Notes: generated from the sequence alone by a model not told the origin. Positions 1 through 8,465 are shown, counted from the first letter of the stretch. The stretch: DNA of 64,000 bases from Zobellia alginiliquefaciens (GCF_029323795.1 NZ_CP119758.1:2728001-2792000), one strand, 5' to 3'. Program-made: numbers and translations.

Positions 1-1130
1 GGTGTACTTCGTTCTAGTGATAAATAACCCAGCCCCAGTTCCAATAAAACGTCTATTCTGGCAACTAGGTCTTCGGCAATACGTTGTGCCACTAGCGCCT
101 TCTCTTTGCGACTTTTGGCTAGTTTCGTAAGGCCTGGGGCGGAGCCATTTCCATAAGGAGTGAAAATGGAGAATAGTTTTTTTAAAGGTAGTCTAGAAAT
201 ATCAGCAATGTCATAACCCGCAAAAGTCACGGACAGAGACTCTGGGCGTAAGCGTTTACCATGGCAGGTGGGACACTTGTTGCTGATCATATATTTAGAA
301 ACTCGCTTTTTCATTAAGGAACTTTGCGTATTGGCAAAGGTGTGCAATACCAACTTTTTTGCACCCGAGTAGGTGCCCATATAACTGGGTTCGTGATTAT
401 TTTTAATGGCAAATTGAACTTCCTTTTGATTTAGGTTTCGATATACCGGAACCTTTGGTTGCTCGTCGGTAAATAAAATCCAATCCCGGTCCTTTTGCGG
501 AAGGTCTTTCCAAGGGGTATCTACATCATAGCCAAGTGTCACTAAAATATCCCTAAGATTTTTGCCCTGCCAAGCTTTGGGCCATGAGTCTATAGCACCT
601 TCCCTGATGGTTAAGGTGTCATCAAGCACCATACTCTTTTCCGTAACTTGGTAGACCCTTCCGAGTCCTTGGCATTCCGGGCAGATACCTTCCGGGGTAT
701 TGGTCGAAAATGAATCGGCATATAAAATGGACTGACCTGGCGGATAATCACCTGCGCGGGAATACAGCATACGCAACAAATTGGATAAGGTAGTCACGGA
801 ACCTACCGAGGAACGGGTAGTTCCCGAGCCACGTTGCTGCTGCAAGGCTACAGCAGGAGGTAAACCTTCGATCGCATCAACTTCAGGAATTGGCATTTGA
901 TGAAAAAGGCGACGAGCGTAGGGTGAGACGGATTCAAGATATCTGCGTTGGGCCTCGGCATATAGCGTACCAAAGGCTAGAGATGATTTGCCGGAACCCG
1001 AAATACCGGTAAATACCACCAATGCATCACGAGGAATTTCTAGGCTTACATCTTTAAGATTATGTTGTCTTGCGCCTTTTACGGTAACAAAGCCTTCTTT
1101 TTTTGCTCTTTCGTCATGTGTTTGTTCCAT
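1..1130 (-). CDS. UvrA-like excinuclease ABC subunit A, class III (N-terminal part; runs off the window)
   Basis: The 5' end is intact and the 3' end lies outside the window, leaving about 376 codons. The ATG is at 1128-1130 and the protein begins [14 protein letters not shown] Walker A motif (GISGSGKS, residues about 42-49) is followed by the UvrA-type stretch [12 protein letters not shown], a zinc-type CPEC and, later, CPTCHGKRL. Canonical UvrA carries about 100 extra residues forming the UvrB-binding domain between the YARxG segment and the CPxC segment. Here only some 25 residues separate them, which is the shortened layout of the class III UvrA paralogues. The family damage-sensing ATPase role is known for UvrA; for the short paralogues, drug or antibiotic tolerance has been proposed. 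No UvrB or UvrC lies nearby. Membership is very likely; the class assignment rests on the missing insert. Confidence 0.9.
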   Translation of the reverse strand, partial: MEQTHDERAKKEGFVTVKGARQHNLKDVSLEIPRDALVVFTGISGSGKSSLAFGTLYAEAQRRYLESVSPYARRLFHQMPIPEVDAIEGLPPAVALQQQRGSGTTRSSVGSVTTLSNLLRMLYSRAGDYPPGQSILYADSFSTNTPEGICPECQGLGRVYQVTEKSMVLDDTLTIREGAIDSWPKAWQGKNLRDILVTLGYDVDTPWKDLPQKDRDWILFTDEQPKVPVYRNLNQKEVQFAIKNNHEPSYMGTYSGAKKLVLHTFANTQSSLMKKRVSKYMISNKCPTCHGKRLRPESLSVTFAGYDIADISRLPLKKLFSIFTPYGNGSAPGLTKLAKSRKEKALVAQRIAEDLVARIDVLLELGLGYLSLERST

Positions 1131-1342
1131 GTGGCCGAATATACCAAGAATCTATTGATACGGCTTTCAAGTTTTTGGTTTTTCGGTTCCGTCTGCGGCT
1201 GTTGAAACACGCTTAAAAAGGAAAATGTAGGAGTACTTGTTTGATTGTAAAAAGGTTAGTGCCTTAAAAAAACTTGAATATTGGTTTTATAAGTATCTTT
1301 AAGTGTGAATTTTATTACGTTTAAGAAATCGTTTAAATAGAA

Positions 1343-1745
1343 TACCATTGGCCGAGCGACCGCAATACAATAAGTTCTAAATCAATTAGACAGTATCATT
1401 GATACAGCTATTGCAAACAATAGTCGCATAGGGTTGTTTGCCTACGTGTATAGAAGAACTACGGCTCAGATTCTCATGGAAGTGGAATTGGGAAGTTTTG
1501 AGGATAATGAACGTATGGAGAAGTTTGATGTTGAATTCGCTAACTTCTATTTAGATGCGTATAACGGTTATATTAAGAATACCGAGGTAAGTAAATCTTG
1601 GTCATTTGCTTTTCTTCTTGAAAAAGAACCGTTAACTATTTTACAGCATATTAGGATTGGGATTAATACGCATATTAATCTGGATTTAGGGTTAGCTGCA
1701 AGCGCTGTAATGCATGGCAAAGAAATTATTGTAAATAAAAAGTGA
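1343..1745 (+). pseudogene. Broken partial copy of a DUF5995-family gene
   Basis: This is a second, damaged copy of the gene at 5201-5869. From about 1374 to 1680 the DNA is almost identical to 5141-5450. Upstream homology continues to the TACCATT at 1343, but the codon matching GAA in the other copy is TAA here (1371-1373), in frame. Beyond 1683 the two copies stay homologous but diverge strongly, and after the codons for GKE (about 1720) the homology stops, so the reading frame ends early at 1743-1745. A TTG at 1434 could in principle start a 103-residue fragment. The sharp change from near identity to clear divergence suggests gene conversion or recombination between two older paralogues. 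Probably non-functional. Confidence 0.75.
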
Positions 1746-1784
1746 TTCCTCATATCTTAAGTTTGAGATAAAAAGAATCACTTT
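1739..1784. terminator. Two-segment hairpin between convergent genes
   Basis: AAAGTGATTC (1739-1748) pairs perfectly with GAATCACTTT (1775-1784), and inside it TATCT (1753-1757) pairs with AGATA (1766-1770). It lies between the end of the plus-strand DUF5995 remnant and the 3' end of the minus-strand pyruvate oxidase gene, with A/T runs on either side, so it fits a bidirectional transcription terminator. Confidence 0.65.
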
Positions 1785-1824
1785 GAAAAGCTGGTATATT
1801 CATAATACCAAACCTTGCTAAATA

Positions 1825-3570
1825 TCAATCAAAATAAGAATACAGCTCTTTTTTTAAGTTTTCCCATTGTCCCTTATCTCCGCTAATTATTTGACCTACT
1901 TCTTTTACTTTAGAGGTGCCAAAACCTATAGCTTCTTTTATGCCGATATGTGGCGGTAAGGACAATGCTCCACTATTAACTACAGCATCAATAATAAATG
2001 GTTTTTTACTTGCTTTAGCTTTTATAATGGCTGCATCGATATCTTCTGCATGCTCGACCCTTACACCATCACCACCACAAAGTTTAGCATATTCAGCAAA
2101 ATTGACATTGGTTTCATGTAAAGCATCTAAGCTTGCTGCCAAACCTGCTTCTTCCATTTCTAATTTAACAAAGCTTAGCTCTGAATTATTGAATATTAAA
2201 ACTTTAATTGGTAATTCGTGTTTAACGGCCGTTATAAAATCTTGCATAGACATATTAAATGCCCCATCGCCACAAAAAGCCCATATTTCTTTATTTTTGT
2301 TCGCAAACTGAGCACCTATGGCAGAAGGTAAACCCACAGCCATAGAACCATGGTTAAAAGAACCGATAAGTCTTCTTTGACTATGAAAAGAAATATGATG
2401 TGCAGCCCATATGGCAGAAGTACCCGTTTCTACCGTAAAAATGGCATCATTAGCCGCATGCTCGTTAACCAAGTCTGCAAATATTTGCGGGTGCAAAGGT
2501 TCATAGTTTCGAGTAGGGGAGGCCTGCTTTTTCATATTCGCTCTCCAATCCTTAAAATTGCCTCTCAATTTATCTAAAAACGCTGTATCGCTTTTCTGAT
2601 CAATTTTCGGATTCAACAATTCTAAAAATGACGATATATCGCTCCATACACCAAGTGAAACCGAAGTTCTATTTCCTATATTTTCTTGTCGAATATCTAC
2701 CTGTATCGTTTTTGTTTGATGTGGAAGAAAATCTATGTATGGAAAATCAGTACCTAACATCAGTAATAAATCACACTTCATGACGGCATTGTAACCTGAA
2801 GGATTTCCTATTAAACCGGTAAGGCCTACAACATTGTCAGTATCATGGTCAAAAATATCGCTAGCACGTAAACTATGGGTAATAGGTGCATTTAGTTTTT
2901 TAGATAATTCAAGTACGGCAGCTCTGCTTTCTCTGCATCCATCACCAGCCAATATACCTACCGTTTTAGCACTGTTCAAAAGCTTGGTAGCTTTCATAAC
3001 AACAGATTCTTCAGGAACTAAACGGGAAACATATTTCTTAATAGGATGTACGAATTGCTCATTCTCGGCTTTCATTTCCGCTACATTTGCTGGCAACTCT
3101 ATTCTGCACACTGCATTATTGGCTATCGCAATTTTAATGGCGCGTTGTATTACCGTTGGTGCTTGCTCTGGTGTTTCAATTATAGCCTGGTAATCGCAAA
3201 CATCATCAAATACCTTTTTTAAATCTACTTCTTGAAAGTAATTGGTACCCTGTTGTTTCTGATTAATTTGACCTGTTATAGCAATAACTGGCGTGCGTTC
3301 TTTTTTAGCATTGTACAATCCATTAATCAAATGCAAAGCACCAGGGCCAACAGTACCTGCACATGCCGCTAAATTGTTGCTTGTTTGACTATGACCAAAG
3401 GCAGCAAAAGATGCGTTACCCTCGTGTTTCATGCCGATCCAATCAACAGTGTCTCGTTCTTCTATTGCTTTAACAAAAAAGTTTAAGGCATCGCCCGTTA
3501 CTCCATATATTTTGTCTACTCCGACACTTTGTAAAATATCGAGTAATTGTTCTGATACATTTTTACTCAT
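1825..3570 (-). CDS. Thiamine-diphosphate enzyme, pyruvate oxidase/dehydrogenase (quinone) type
   Basis: A 581-residue protein starting MSKNVSEQLL. An in-frame extension to 3615 is possible, but the ATG at 3568-3570 follows a purine-rich AAAGAAAAC and matches family starts. The order is the classic ThDP fold: an N-terminal PYR domain with the cofactor-activating Glu in MKHEGNASFAA (E50), a central Rossmann-like FAD-binding domain, and a PP domain with the ThDP/Mg motif GDGAFNMS (about residue 434) ending in NN about 26 residues later. Length and motifs suit PoxB-like enzymes that decarboxylate pyruvate to acetate, passing electrons to quinone or O2. Acetolactate synthase relatives are the main alternative. 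It is the last gene of a minus-strand group with a flavodoxin-fold reductase 48 bp upstream. Confidence 0.85.
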   Translation of the reverse strand: MSKNVSEQLLDILQSVGVDKIYGVTGDALNFFVKAIEERDTVDWIGMKHEGNASFAAFGHSQTSNNLAACAGTVGPGALHLINGLYNAKKERTPVIAITGQINQKQQGTNYFQEVDLKKVFDDVCDYQAIIETPEQAPTVIQRAIKIAIANNAVCRIELPANVAEMKAENEQFVHPIKKYVSRLVPEESVVMKATKLLNSAKTVGILAGDGCRESRAAVLELSKKLNAPITHSLRASDIFDHDTDNVVGLTGLIGNPSGYNAVMKCDLLLMLGTDFPYIDFLPHQTKTIQVDIRQENIGNRTSVSLGVWSDISSFLELLNPKIDQKSDTAFLDKLRGNFKDWRANMKKQASPTRNYEPLHPQIFADLVNEHAANDAIFTVETGTSAIWAAHHISFHSQRRLIGSFNHGSMAVGLPSAIGAQFANKNKEIWAFCGDGAFNMSMQDFITAVKHELPIKVLIFNNSELSFVKLEMEEAGLAASLDALHETNVNFAEYAKLCGGDGVRVEHAEDIDAAIIKAKASKKPFIIDAVVNSGALSLPPHIGIKEAIGFGTSKVKEVGQIISGDKGQWENLKKELYSYFD

Positions 3571-3618
3571 AATTGTTTTCTTTATAATTTTAAATTGGAT
3601 GACATATGCATCCATTTT

Positions 3619-4353
3619 CTATCTATATTCAGGATTTTCAAAATTCCATCGTGTGCCATCATCCCAATCTTTTCTTGAGTTTCCGTAAGACGGATATCCT
3701 CCGTTATCCTTCAACATTTTAGCTAAATGCATTAGATTATATGACATGAACGTTGTGTTTCGATTCGTAAATTCCGAATCGAAACCTACTGGTGGCTCAA
3801 TTTTTTCTCCATTCCATTCGGTATCTCCATAACTGGGTCCGGGACCAACTTTTCCAATCCAACCTGCATCTGCCTGTGGTGGTATACTATAACCTATATG
3901 CTGAAGTGCATATAATAAGCCCATAGAACAATGTTTAACACCATCTTCATTACCGGTAATGATACAACCTCCGGCTTTGCCATAATACACGTATTGCCCC
4001 TTATCATTTTGGTACCCGCTCATAGCATATAGTCGTTCAATAAGCTTTGTAGCTACCGATGAACGTTCACCCAACCAAATAGGTGTACCTATCACCAGAA
4101 TATCTGCTGCAATAACCTTATCATAAATAGCCGGCCAATCATCTTTATCATATCCTTCTTTGGTCATATCTGGCTGTACCCCAACGGGTATATCAAAATC
4201 TGCAAGTCGTAAAATCTCTACATCAACTCCTTCTGATTTCATAATCTTAGCCGACACATCGATTAAGTTACGTGTGTGACTTTTAGATGGTGATTTTTTT
4301 AAGGTACAATTGATGAATATTGCTTTTAACGTACTAAAATCTGTCTTTTTCAT
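3619..4353 (-). CDS. Flavodoxin-fold NAD(P)H-dependent oxidoreductase
   Basis: A 244-residue protein of the flavodoxin-like / NADPH-dependent FMN reductase group. The N-terminal beta strand and phosphate-binding loop are visible (LKAIFINCTLKKSPSKSHTR), followed by the flavin-contacting segment VIGTPIWLGERSSVATKLIERL (residues about 87-108) and GGCIITGNEDG. It has no signal peptide, so it is cytosolic. It probably moves electrons between NAD(P)H, bound FMN and a quinone or nitro-type acceptor; the true substrate cannot be read from sequence. It sits 48 bp upstream of the ThDP enzyme and 7 bp after the broken membrane gene, so the three were probably one transcript. Confidence 0.8.
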   Translation of the reverse strand: MKKTDFSTLKAIFINCTLKKSPSKSHTRNLIDVSAKIMKSEGVDVEILRLADFDIPVGVQPDMTKEGYDKDDWPAIYDKVIAADILVIGTPIWLGERSSVATKLIERLYAMSGYQNDKGQYVYYGKAGGCIITGNEDGVKHCSMGLLYALQHIGYSIPPQADAGWIGKVGPGPSYGDTEWNGEKIEPPVGFDSEFTNRNTTFMSYNLMHLAKMLKDNGGYPSYGNSRKDWDDGTRWNFENPEYR

Positions 4354-4360
4354 ATTGTTC

Positions 4361-4771
4361 TTATTTTCCGATAATTTTTACAGTAACCACACCAAATACT
4401 ATGTGACCAATTAACATCGCCAGCAATCGCATTGGCATAGAACCATCCATTGGTGGCATTTCAAATAGCATTCCCCTTATCTTCATACCAATCTGTGCTT
4501 TAATAAGTGCTACGATACCAAAGGCAATCCCTTTCAAGAAAAGATTAGAGATATTGGTTTTAGGAGCAAATACATAACCATACCCTAAAGCAAATAGAAT
4601 TGCCATAGGAAAATGTAAAACCCAACCTACTGCTATGGGTAAGTTCATAGCGCCAGCTAATAATTTTCATGGTGCCATTTCGGGCATGCCCATATGTGGT
4701 GCCACCAACATTGTTATGGTCATTACCACTGTTCCTAAAAAAACCTGCTAATACCAATTTTGGTAATTCAT
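4361..4771 (-). pseudogene. Small membrane protein gene interrupted by two nonsense codons
   Basis: Reading from the ATG at 4769-4771 gives MNYQNWY, a TAG (4748-4750), QVFLGTVVMTITMLVAPHMG and so on, a TGA (4667-4669), then KLLAGAMNLPIAVGWVLHF and on to the stop at 4361. Everything is in one frame, so two stops and no frameshift separate the pieces. Both stops are one base from TGG, so tryptophan codons were probably lost. The remaining 95-residue piece starting at the internal ATG (4648) would lack the first membrane segment. The intact protein would be about 136 residues with three or four hydrophobic helices. I do not recognise the family beyond a small Bacteroidota membrane protein. Confidence 0.7.
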
Positions 4772-5104
4772 TTTTTTATTTAAATATTTTATAATCTATA
4801 TGAATTGCTACTCATATATACCTTTTTGTTTTTAATATGAAGCTGATTATCAGTATGCAAGATATTTTTAGTTGTATTAAATCATTAGTTCATACCATTT
4901 TTTTATTAGCGTGAAGGCTATAAATACTACTTTGATTCTATGTTGTTGAAATCATTTAAGAGGCATGTTTCGGCTATAAAAACACCTATTTACAATGATT
5001 GACGTAATACATTTAAAATGATTTTAAAATTTTAATGAAGTACTTCTGTTCATTTGCTTAACTTGAAAATTCTAACCAACAAATAAGTTTTAATTAAATA
5101 AAAA
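4772..5104. other. AT-rich intergenic region upstream of the minus-strand group
   Basis: This stretch is very AT-rich with no supported gene. It must carry the promoter for the minus-strand module at 1825-4771 and anything upstream of the DUF5995 copy that begins near 5110. I found no good TAnnTTTG element and no strong inverted repeat. Confidence 0.5.
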
Positions 5105-5200
5105 ATTACTACCATTAGCCGAGCGACCACCATACAAGAAGTTCTAAATCAATTAGACAGTATCATTGATACGGCTATTGCAAACAATAGTCGCATAGGG

Positions 5201-5869
5201 TTGTTTGCCTACGTGTATAGAAGAACTACGGCTCAGATTCTCAAGGAAGTGGAATTGGGAAGTTTTGAGGATAATGAACGTATGGAGAAGTTTGATGTTG
5301 AATTCGCTAACTTCTATTTAGATGCGTATAACGGTTATATTAAGAATACCGAGGTAAGTAAATCTTGGTCATTTGCTTTTCTTCTTGAAAAAGAACCGCT
5401 AACTATTTTACAGCATATTATGATTGGGATTAATACGCATATTAATCTGGATTTGGCATTGGCGGTAAGTGTGGTTATGAACGGAAAAGAAGTGTCGGAA
5501 ATTGAAAATGACTTTAACAAGGTGAACCGTATCCTGTCAGATATTGTAAATGAAATGCAGGACAGGCTTAGCCGAGTATCCCGTTTGCTATTTTTATTAG
5601 ATCTGGCAGGGGAAAATTCAGATGAGAAAATCATTAATTTTAGCATGGGCAGGGCCAGAGAGGTATCATGGCGTAATGCCAATTTACTATGGAGTTTGGG
5701 AGTTGACCATCAAGGAGAAGCTATTGATACTATGGATTTAGTAGTTCTGAAGCTAGGGGAATGTATAAAATCGCCTAAATCCAAGGTAATTGGTTTTGTG
5801 CTAAAATGTATAGGTAGGTTTGAAGAAAAAAATGTGGGAAAGGTCATTTCAACCTTAAGGGAAAACTGA
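5201..5869 (+). CDS. DUF5995-family protein (longer copy; start uncertain)
   Basis: Encodes 222 residues from a TTG. The same frame stays open and recognisably homologous upstream to about 5105 (TISRATTIQEVLNQLDSII), yet no ATG or GTG occurs before the TAA at 5099-5101. Either an unusual start (ATT or TTG) is used or the true 5' end was lost. The body matches the DUF5995 pattern: an N-terminal EVLxQLDxII helix, YRRTTAQI, MEKFDVEFANFYLDAY and the diagnostic ILQHIMIGINTHINLDLALA (about residues 69-88 from the TTG). The function of the family is unknown to me; the His/Asn-rich HINLD segment looks like a buried or metal-type site. Its first half is nearly identical to the broken copy at 1343-1745. 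Confidence 0.65.
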   Translation: MFAYVYRRTTAQILKEVELGSFEDNERMEKFDVEFANFYLDAYNGYIKNTEVSKSWSFAFLLEKEPLTILQHIMIGINTHINLDLALAVSVVMNGKEVSEIENDFNKVNRILSDIVNEMQDRLSRVSRLLFLLDLAGENSDEKIINFSMGRAREVSWRNANLLWSLGVDHQGEAIDTMDLVVLKLGECIKSPKSKVIGFVLKCIGRFEEKNVGKVISTLREN

Positions 5870-5956
5870 ATACGTTGACCTCGGGGGAGAATGGAGTAAT
5901 ACCAATTTCAATACTCAATAAATTGGACATTTTTATATAATAGATACGCTAGTAAA

Positions 5957-6709
5957 ATGAACGCCCAGGCCTATTTAAATAGAATAGATTTTCAAGATAC
6001 AATTACCATTAAAAAAAGTGTTCTTTTCAAACTTCAAAAACAACACCTGCTTAATATTCCATTTGAAAATTTAGACATCCATTATGGAAGAAATATAAGG
6101 CTTTCAATAATGGATATGTATCAAAAGATAGTTGTTGAAAAACGTGGTGGATTTTGCTATGAACTCAATGGGCTTTTTTGTGATTTCTTAAAACAAATAG
6201 GTTTTAATGCAAAACTGATTTCAGCACGGGTACATACAAAAGATGCACATTACAGTCCAGAATACGACCATTTGGCAATACTAGTACAATTAGATAATCA
6301 TAATTTTTTAGTTGATGTGGGTTTTGGTAAATTTTCATTAGAACCATTGGAGATTGAAATTGGTCAGCGGATATTAGATAAATACGGGCAATTTCAATTT
6401 GACAAATACGATGCTAATTATTTCCGTATAAATGAGGTGAAAAACAATAAGCTAATTCCTCAATATATATTTAGAAATGAAGAGCGAAGTCTTTCCGAAT
6501 TTGCCGAAAGGTGTATGTTTCATCAGACAAGTGAAAACTCCCATTTTACAAAGAAGAAGCTAATTTCAATTGCAAAAAAAGAAGGAAGAATTACGCTAAA
6601 TAATTCTCAATTGAAAATTACTCGCATGGGAGTCGAGGAGCAAGTAGATTTTGAAGAAAATGAGTTTGATGCCAAATTGAAACAATATTTTGATATAGAA
6701 ATAGGGTAA
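5957..6709 (+). CDS. nat: Arylamine N-acetyltransferase
   Basis: A 250-residue protein of the NAT family, which moves acetyl (or other acyl) groups from CoA to arylamines, arylhydroxylamines and hydrazines through a cysteine thioester. The catalytic triad is visible: C67 in KRGGFCYELNGLF, H105 in EYDHLAIL and D120 in FLVDVGFG. The preceding IPFENLD segment is also typical. The length equals bacterial NATs apart from a somewhat short C-terminal lid. Cytosolic, no signal peptide. It stands alone 88 bp after the DUF5995 gene and is AT-richer than its surroundings. Small-molecule detoxification or natural-product acylation are both possible. Confidence 0.93.
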   Translation: MNAQAYLNRIDFQDTITIKKSVLFKLQKQHLLNIPFENLDIHYGRNIRLSIMDMYQKIVVEKRGGFCYELNGLFCDFLKQIGFNAKLISARVHTKDAHYSPEYDHLAILVQLDNHNFLVDVGFGKFSLEPLEIEIGQRILDKYGQFQFDKYDANYFRINEVKNNKLIPQYIFRNEERSLSEFAERCMFHQTSENSHFTKKKLISIAKKEGRITLNNSQLKITRMGVEEQVDFEENEFDAKLKQYFDIEIG

Positions 6710-6744
6710 TGCCGTAAAATAGGGCTTATAAGTTGGTTCAATAA

Positions 6745-7122
6745 CTATTTGGCACAATCCTTACAAACCCCCGTAAGAACACAGTTCACCCCTTCTAAAG
6801 TATAGCTCTTGGGCAGTGAAAACGTAACCGGCACGGGCAAACATTCAATAGTCTCACATTGTGTACAACGAAAGTGAAAATGATGTAAAGGCTGCTTTTT
6901 TTCGTCGCACTTTATACAAATAGCAAAATACTGCCTACCATTGTCTGCAATAATTTTATGTACAATACCATCTTCACAATATCGGTTTAGGACCCTATAA
7001 ATAGTAGCCCTATTAATATCAACTCCAATTTCCTTCTCAATTGCCTGCTGACTCATGGCTTTGCCAGACGTATTTAAGACGGAAAGCACAGCTTCTTTGG
7101 TAACGGTATTTCTTCTTTTCAT
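6745..7122 (-). CDS. Fur-family metalloregulator
   Basis: A 125-residue repressor of the Fur/Zur/PerR superfamily. The N-terminal winged helix includes VDINRATIYRVLNRYCEDGIV (residues about 34-54). The dimerisation part contains HHFHFRCTQC (H80, H81, H83, C86, C89) and a C-terminal CKDC (C120, C123), the two CxxC pairs that hold structural zinc. The N terminus is short, as in many Bacteroidota members. The metal sensed cannot be decided: the histidine cluster suits Zur or Fur. It is divergently arranged with an FAD oxidoreductase, with a perfect 25-bp palindrome between them, so autoregulation and control of the neighbour are likely. Confidence 0.9.
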   Translation of the reverse strand: MKRRNTVTKEAVLSVLNTSGKAMSQQAIEKEIGVDINRATIYRVLNRYCEDGIVHKIIADNGRQYFAICIKCDEKKQPLHHFHFRCTQCETIECLPVPVTFSLPKSYTLEGVNCVLTGVCKDCAK

Positions 7123-7135
7123 TATAAAAAATAAA

Positions 7136-7160
7136 ATTATTGCAACTTAGTTGCAATAAT
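7136..7160. promoter_or_regulatory. Perfect palindromic operator, likely for the Fur-family regulator
   Basis: ATTATTGCAA (7136-7145) and TTGCAATAAT (7151-7160) are exact inverted repeats around CTTAG. It lies 14 bp from the regulator's start codon and overlaps the -33 element of the divergent promoter, the usual place for a repressor site. The TGCAAC..GTTGCA core is what a Fur-type dimer could read; which metal it responds to is inference. Confidence 0.75.
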
Positions 7161-7180
7161 ACAAAATATCTATATCTTTG
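7151..7180 (+). promoter_or_regulatory. Flavobacterial promoter driving the FAD oxidoreductase
   Basis: TTG at 7151-7153, exactly 19 bp, then TATCTTTG at 7173-7180. This matches the Bacteroidota housekeeping pattern (TTTG, 19-21 bp, TAnnTTTG). The -33 part is inside the right arm of the palindrome at 7136-7160. Confidence 0.7.
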
Positions 7181-7220
7181 CAAAACAAGTTAATGCGACA
7201 CCATTGCGATAGTGTTTAAA

Positions 7221-8207
7221 ATGACTAGAAGAGATGCAATAAAGAAAGGAAGCGTTGCCGGATTAGTTCCTATGGGAGTAACTCATTTAAAAAAAGATAA
7301 TGCTATGACAAAAGATTACGATGCAATAATTATAGGGGGTAGCTATGCCGGTCTATCTGCGGCCATGGCCCTGGGACGTTCTTTGCGCAATGTTTTAATT
7401 ATAGATAGTGGGTTGCCGTGTAACAGGCAAACGCCGCACTCGCATAATTTTATAACACAAGATGGTTCAACTCCAGCCGAAATTTCGCAAAAGGCAAAAT
7501 CGCAAGTCTTAAAATATGACACGGTCAGTTTTATTGAAGACAAAGCAATCAAGGGCAGAAAAGAAGAGGGTGGTTTTTATGTTCTTACCGAATCAGGAAA
7601 AGAATTTAAAGCCAAGAAATTGGTGATTGCCACCGGAATTAAAGATATAATGCCGTCCATAAAAGGGTTTTCTGAATGTTGGGGTATTTCCGTAGTTCAC
7701 TGTCCCTATTGCCATGGTTATGAGATAAGAAATAAAAAAACGGCAATCATTGCCAATGGGGAAGTCGCATTTCACCTTGTTCCTTTGGTAAGTAATCTCA
7801 CGGATAACCTAAGTGTTTTGACCAATGGAAAAGCAGACTTTACTTCGGAAGAGCGGTTGAAATTGAAAGAGCATAATATTCATATCATTGAAAAGGAAAT
7901 TACAGAGATTGAACATGAAAATGGATATATGAAAAATGTAGTTTTTGATGATGGGAGCACGGTTCATTTTGAGGCGGCGTATGGGCCGCTTCCATTTCAG
8001 CAACATATGGATATACCGGAGTTTATAGGTTGCGAACTTACGGAGCAAGGTTATATTCAGGTAGATATGATGCAAAAAACTACTGTGGAAGGTGTATTTG
8101 CATGTGGAGACAACAGCATAAGAATGCGGTCTTTGACAAATGCGATATCGGCTGGGGCTACAGTGGGAGCAGTAGTAAATATGGAGCTATCCAAAGAACA
8201 ATTCTAG
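7221..8207 (+). CDS. Thioredoxin-reductase-like FAD/NAD(P) oxidoreductase with CPYC site
   Basis: A 328-residue flavoprotein from the ATG at 7221; a GTG at 7212 would add three residues, and an ATG at 7305 gives a start typical of the cytosolic family. The FAD fold GGSYAG (residues 39-44), ATG at 137-139 and the C-terminal GVFACGDNS identify class II pyridine-nucleotide oxidoreductases. The redox dithiol is HCPYCHGYE (C161, C164). The N terminus TRRDAIKKGSVAG resembles a twin-arginine start but the following stretch is short, so export is uncertain. It lies downstream of a Fur-type operator and promoter, which suggests induction by metal starvation or peroxide; the gene after it starts 12 bp downstream. 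Confidence 0.85.
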   Translation: MTRRDAIKKGSVAGLVPMGVTHLKKDNAMTKDYDAIIIGGSYAGLSAAMALGRSLRNVLIIDSGLPCNRQTPHSHNFITQDGSTPAEISQKAKSQVLKYDTVSFIEDKAIKGRKEEGGFYVLTESGKEFKAKKLVIATGIKDIMPSIKGFSECWGISVVHCPYCHGYEIRNKKTAIIANGEVAFHLVPLVSNLTDNLSVLTNGKADFTSEERLKLKEHNIHIIEKEITEIEHENGYMKNVVFDDGSTVHFEAAYGPLPFQQHMDIPEFIGCELTEQGYIQVDMMQKTTVEGVFACGDNSIRMRSLTNAISAGATVGAVVNMELSKEQF

Positions 8208-8219
8208 CGCCATAAATTC

Positions 8220-8465
8220 ATGGTAGAAGTATTCATTACCAATATAGATAAACGAGCTCAAGCTAAAGGGATAGTAAAAATGCTTGGGCTCGTGTTTTCT
8301 GAATTGAAAATTGATTTTGACTTGGATGAAACTGCTTTACCTTTTCCAAAAGGGCATACCGTTTTGCGCGTAGAAGGAAAGCATATAGATCACGTAAAAA
8401 TTATGCGTTTGACCCGTGAATTCGGAATAAGATGTGAAATAATGGAAGACCGTATTCCGCAGTAA
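8220..8465 (+). CDS. Small conserved-type protein of 81 residues, function unknown
   Basis: Begins MVEVFITNIDKRAQAKGIVKMLG and alternates strand, helix, strand, strand, helix, strand, which suggests a ferredoxin-like or HMA-sized fold, although it has no CxxC metal motif. It starts 12 bp after the CPYC oxidoreductase and is followed by a hairpin terminator, so it probably shares the Fur-type promoter. A regulatory or metal-handling accessory role is inference only. Confidence 0.7.
   Translation: MVEVFITNIDKRAQAKGIVKMLGLVFSELKIDFDLDETALPFPKGHTVLRVEGKHIDHVKIMRLTREFGIRCEIMEDRIPQ

Noticed and set aside
4361-4771. Stop-codon read-through or recoding (TAG and TGA as amino acids)
   Set aside because: Other genes end normally on these codons and no recoding element is visible, so point-mutation decay is simpler.
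1343-5869. The DUF5995 repeats as ends of a composite transposon
   Set aside because: They are direct copies of coding sequence without inverted ends, target duplications or transposase.
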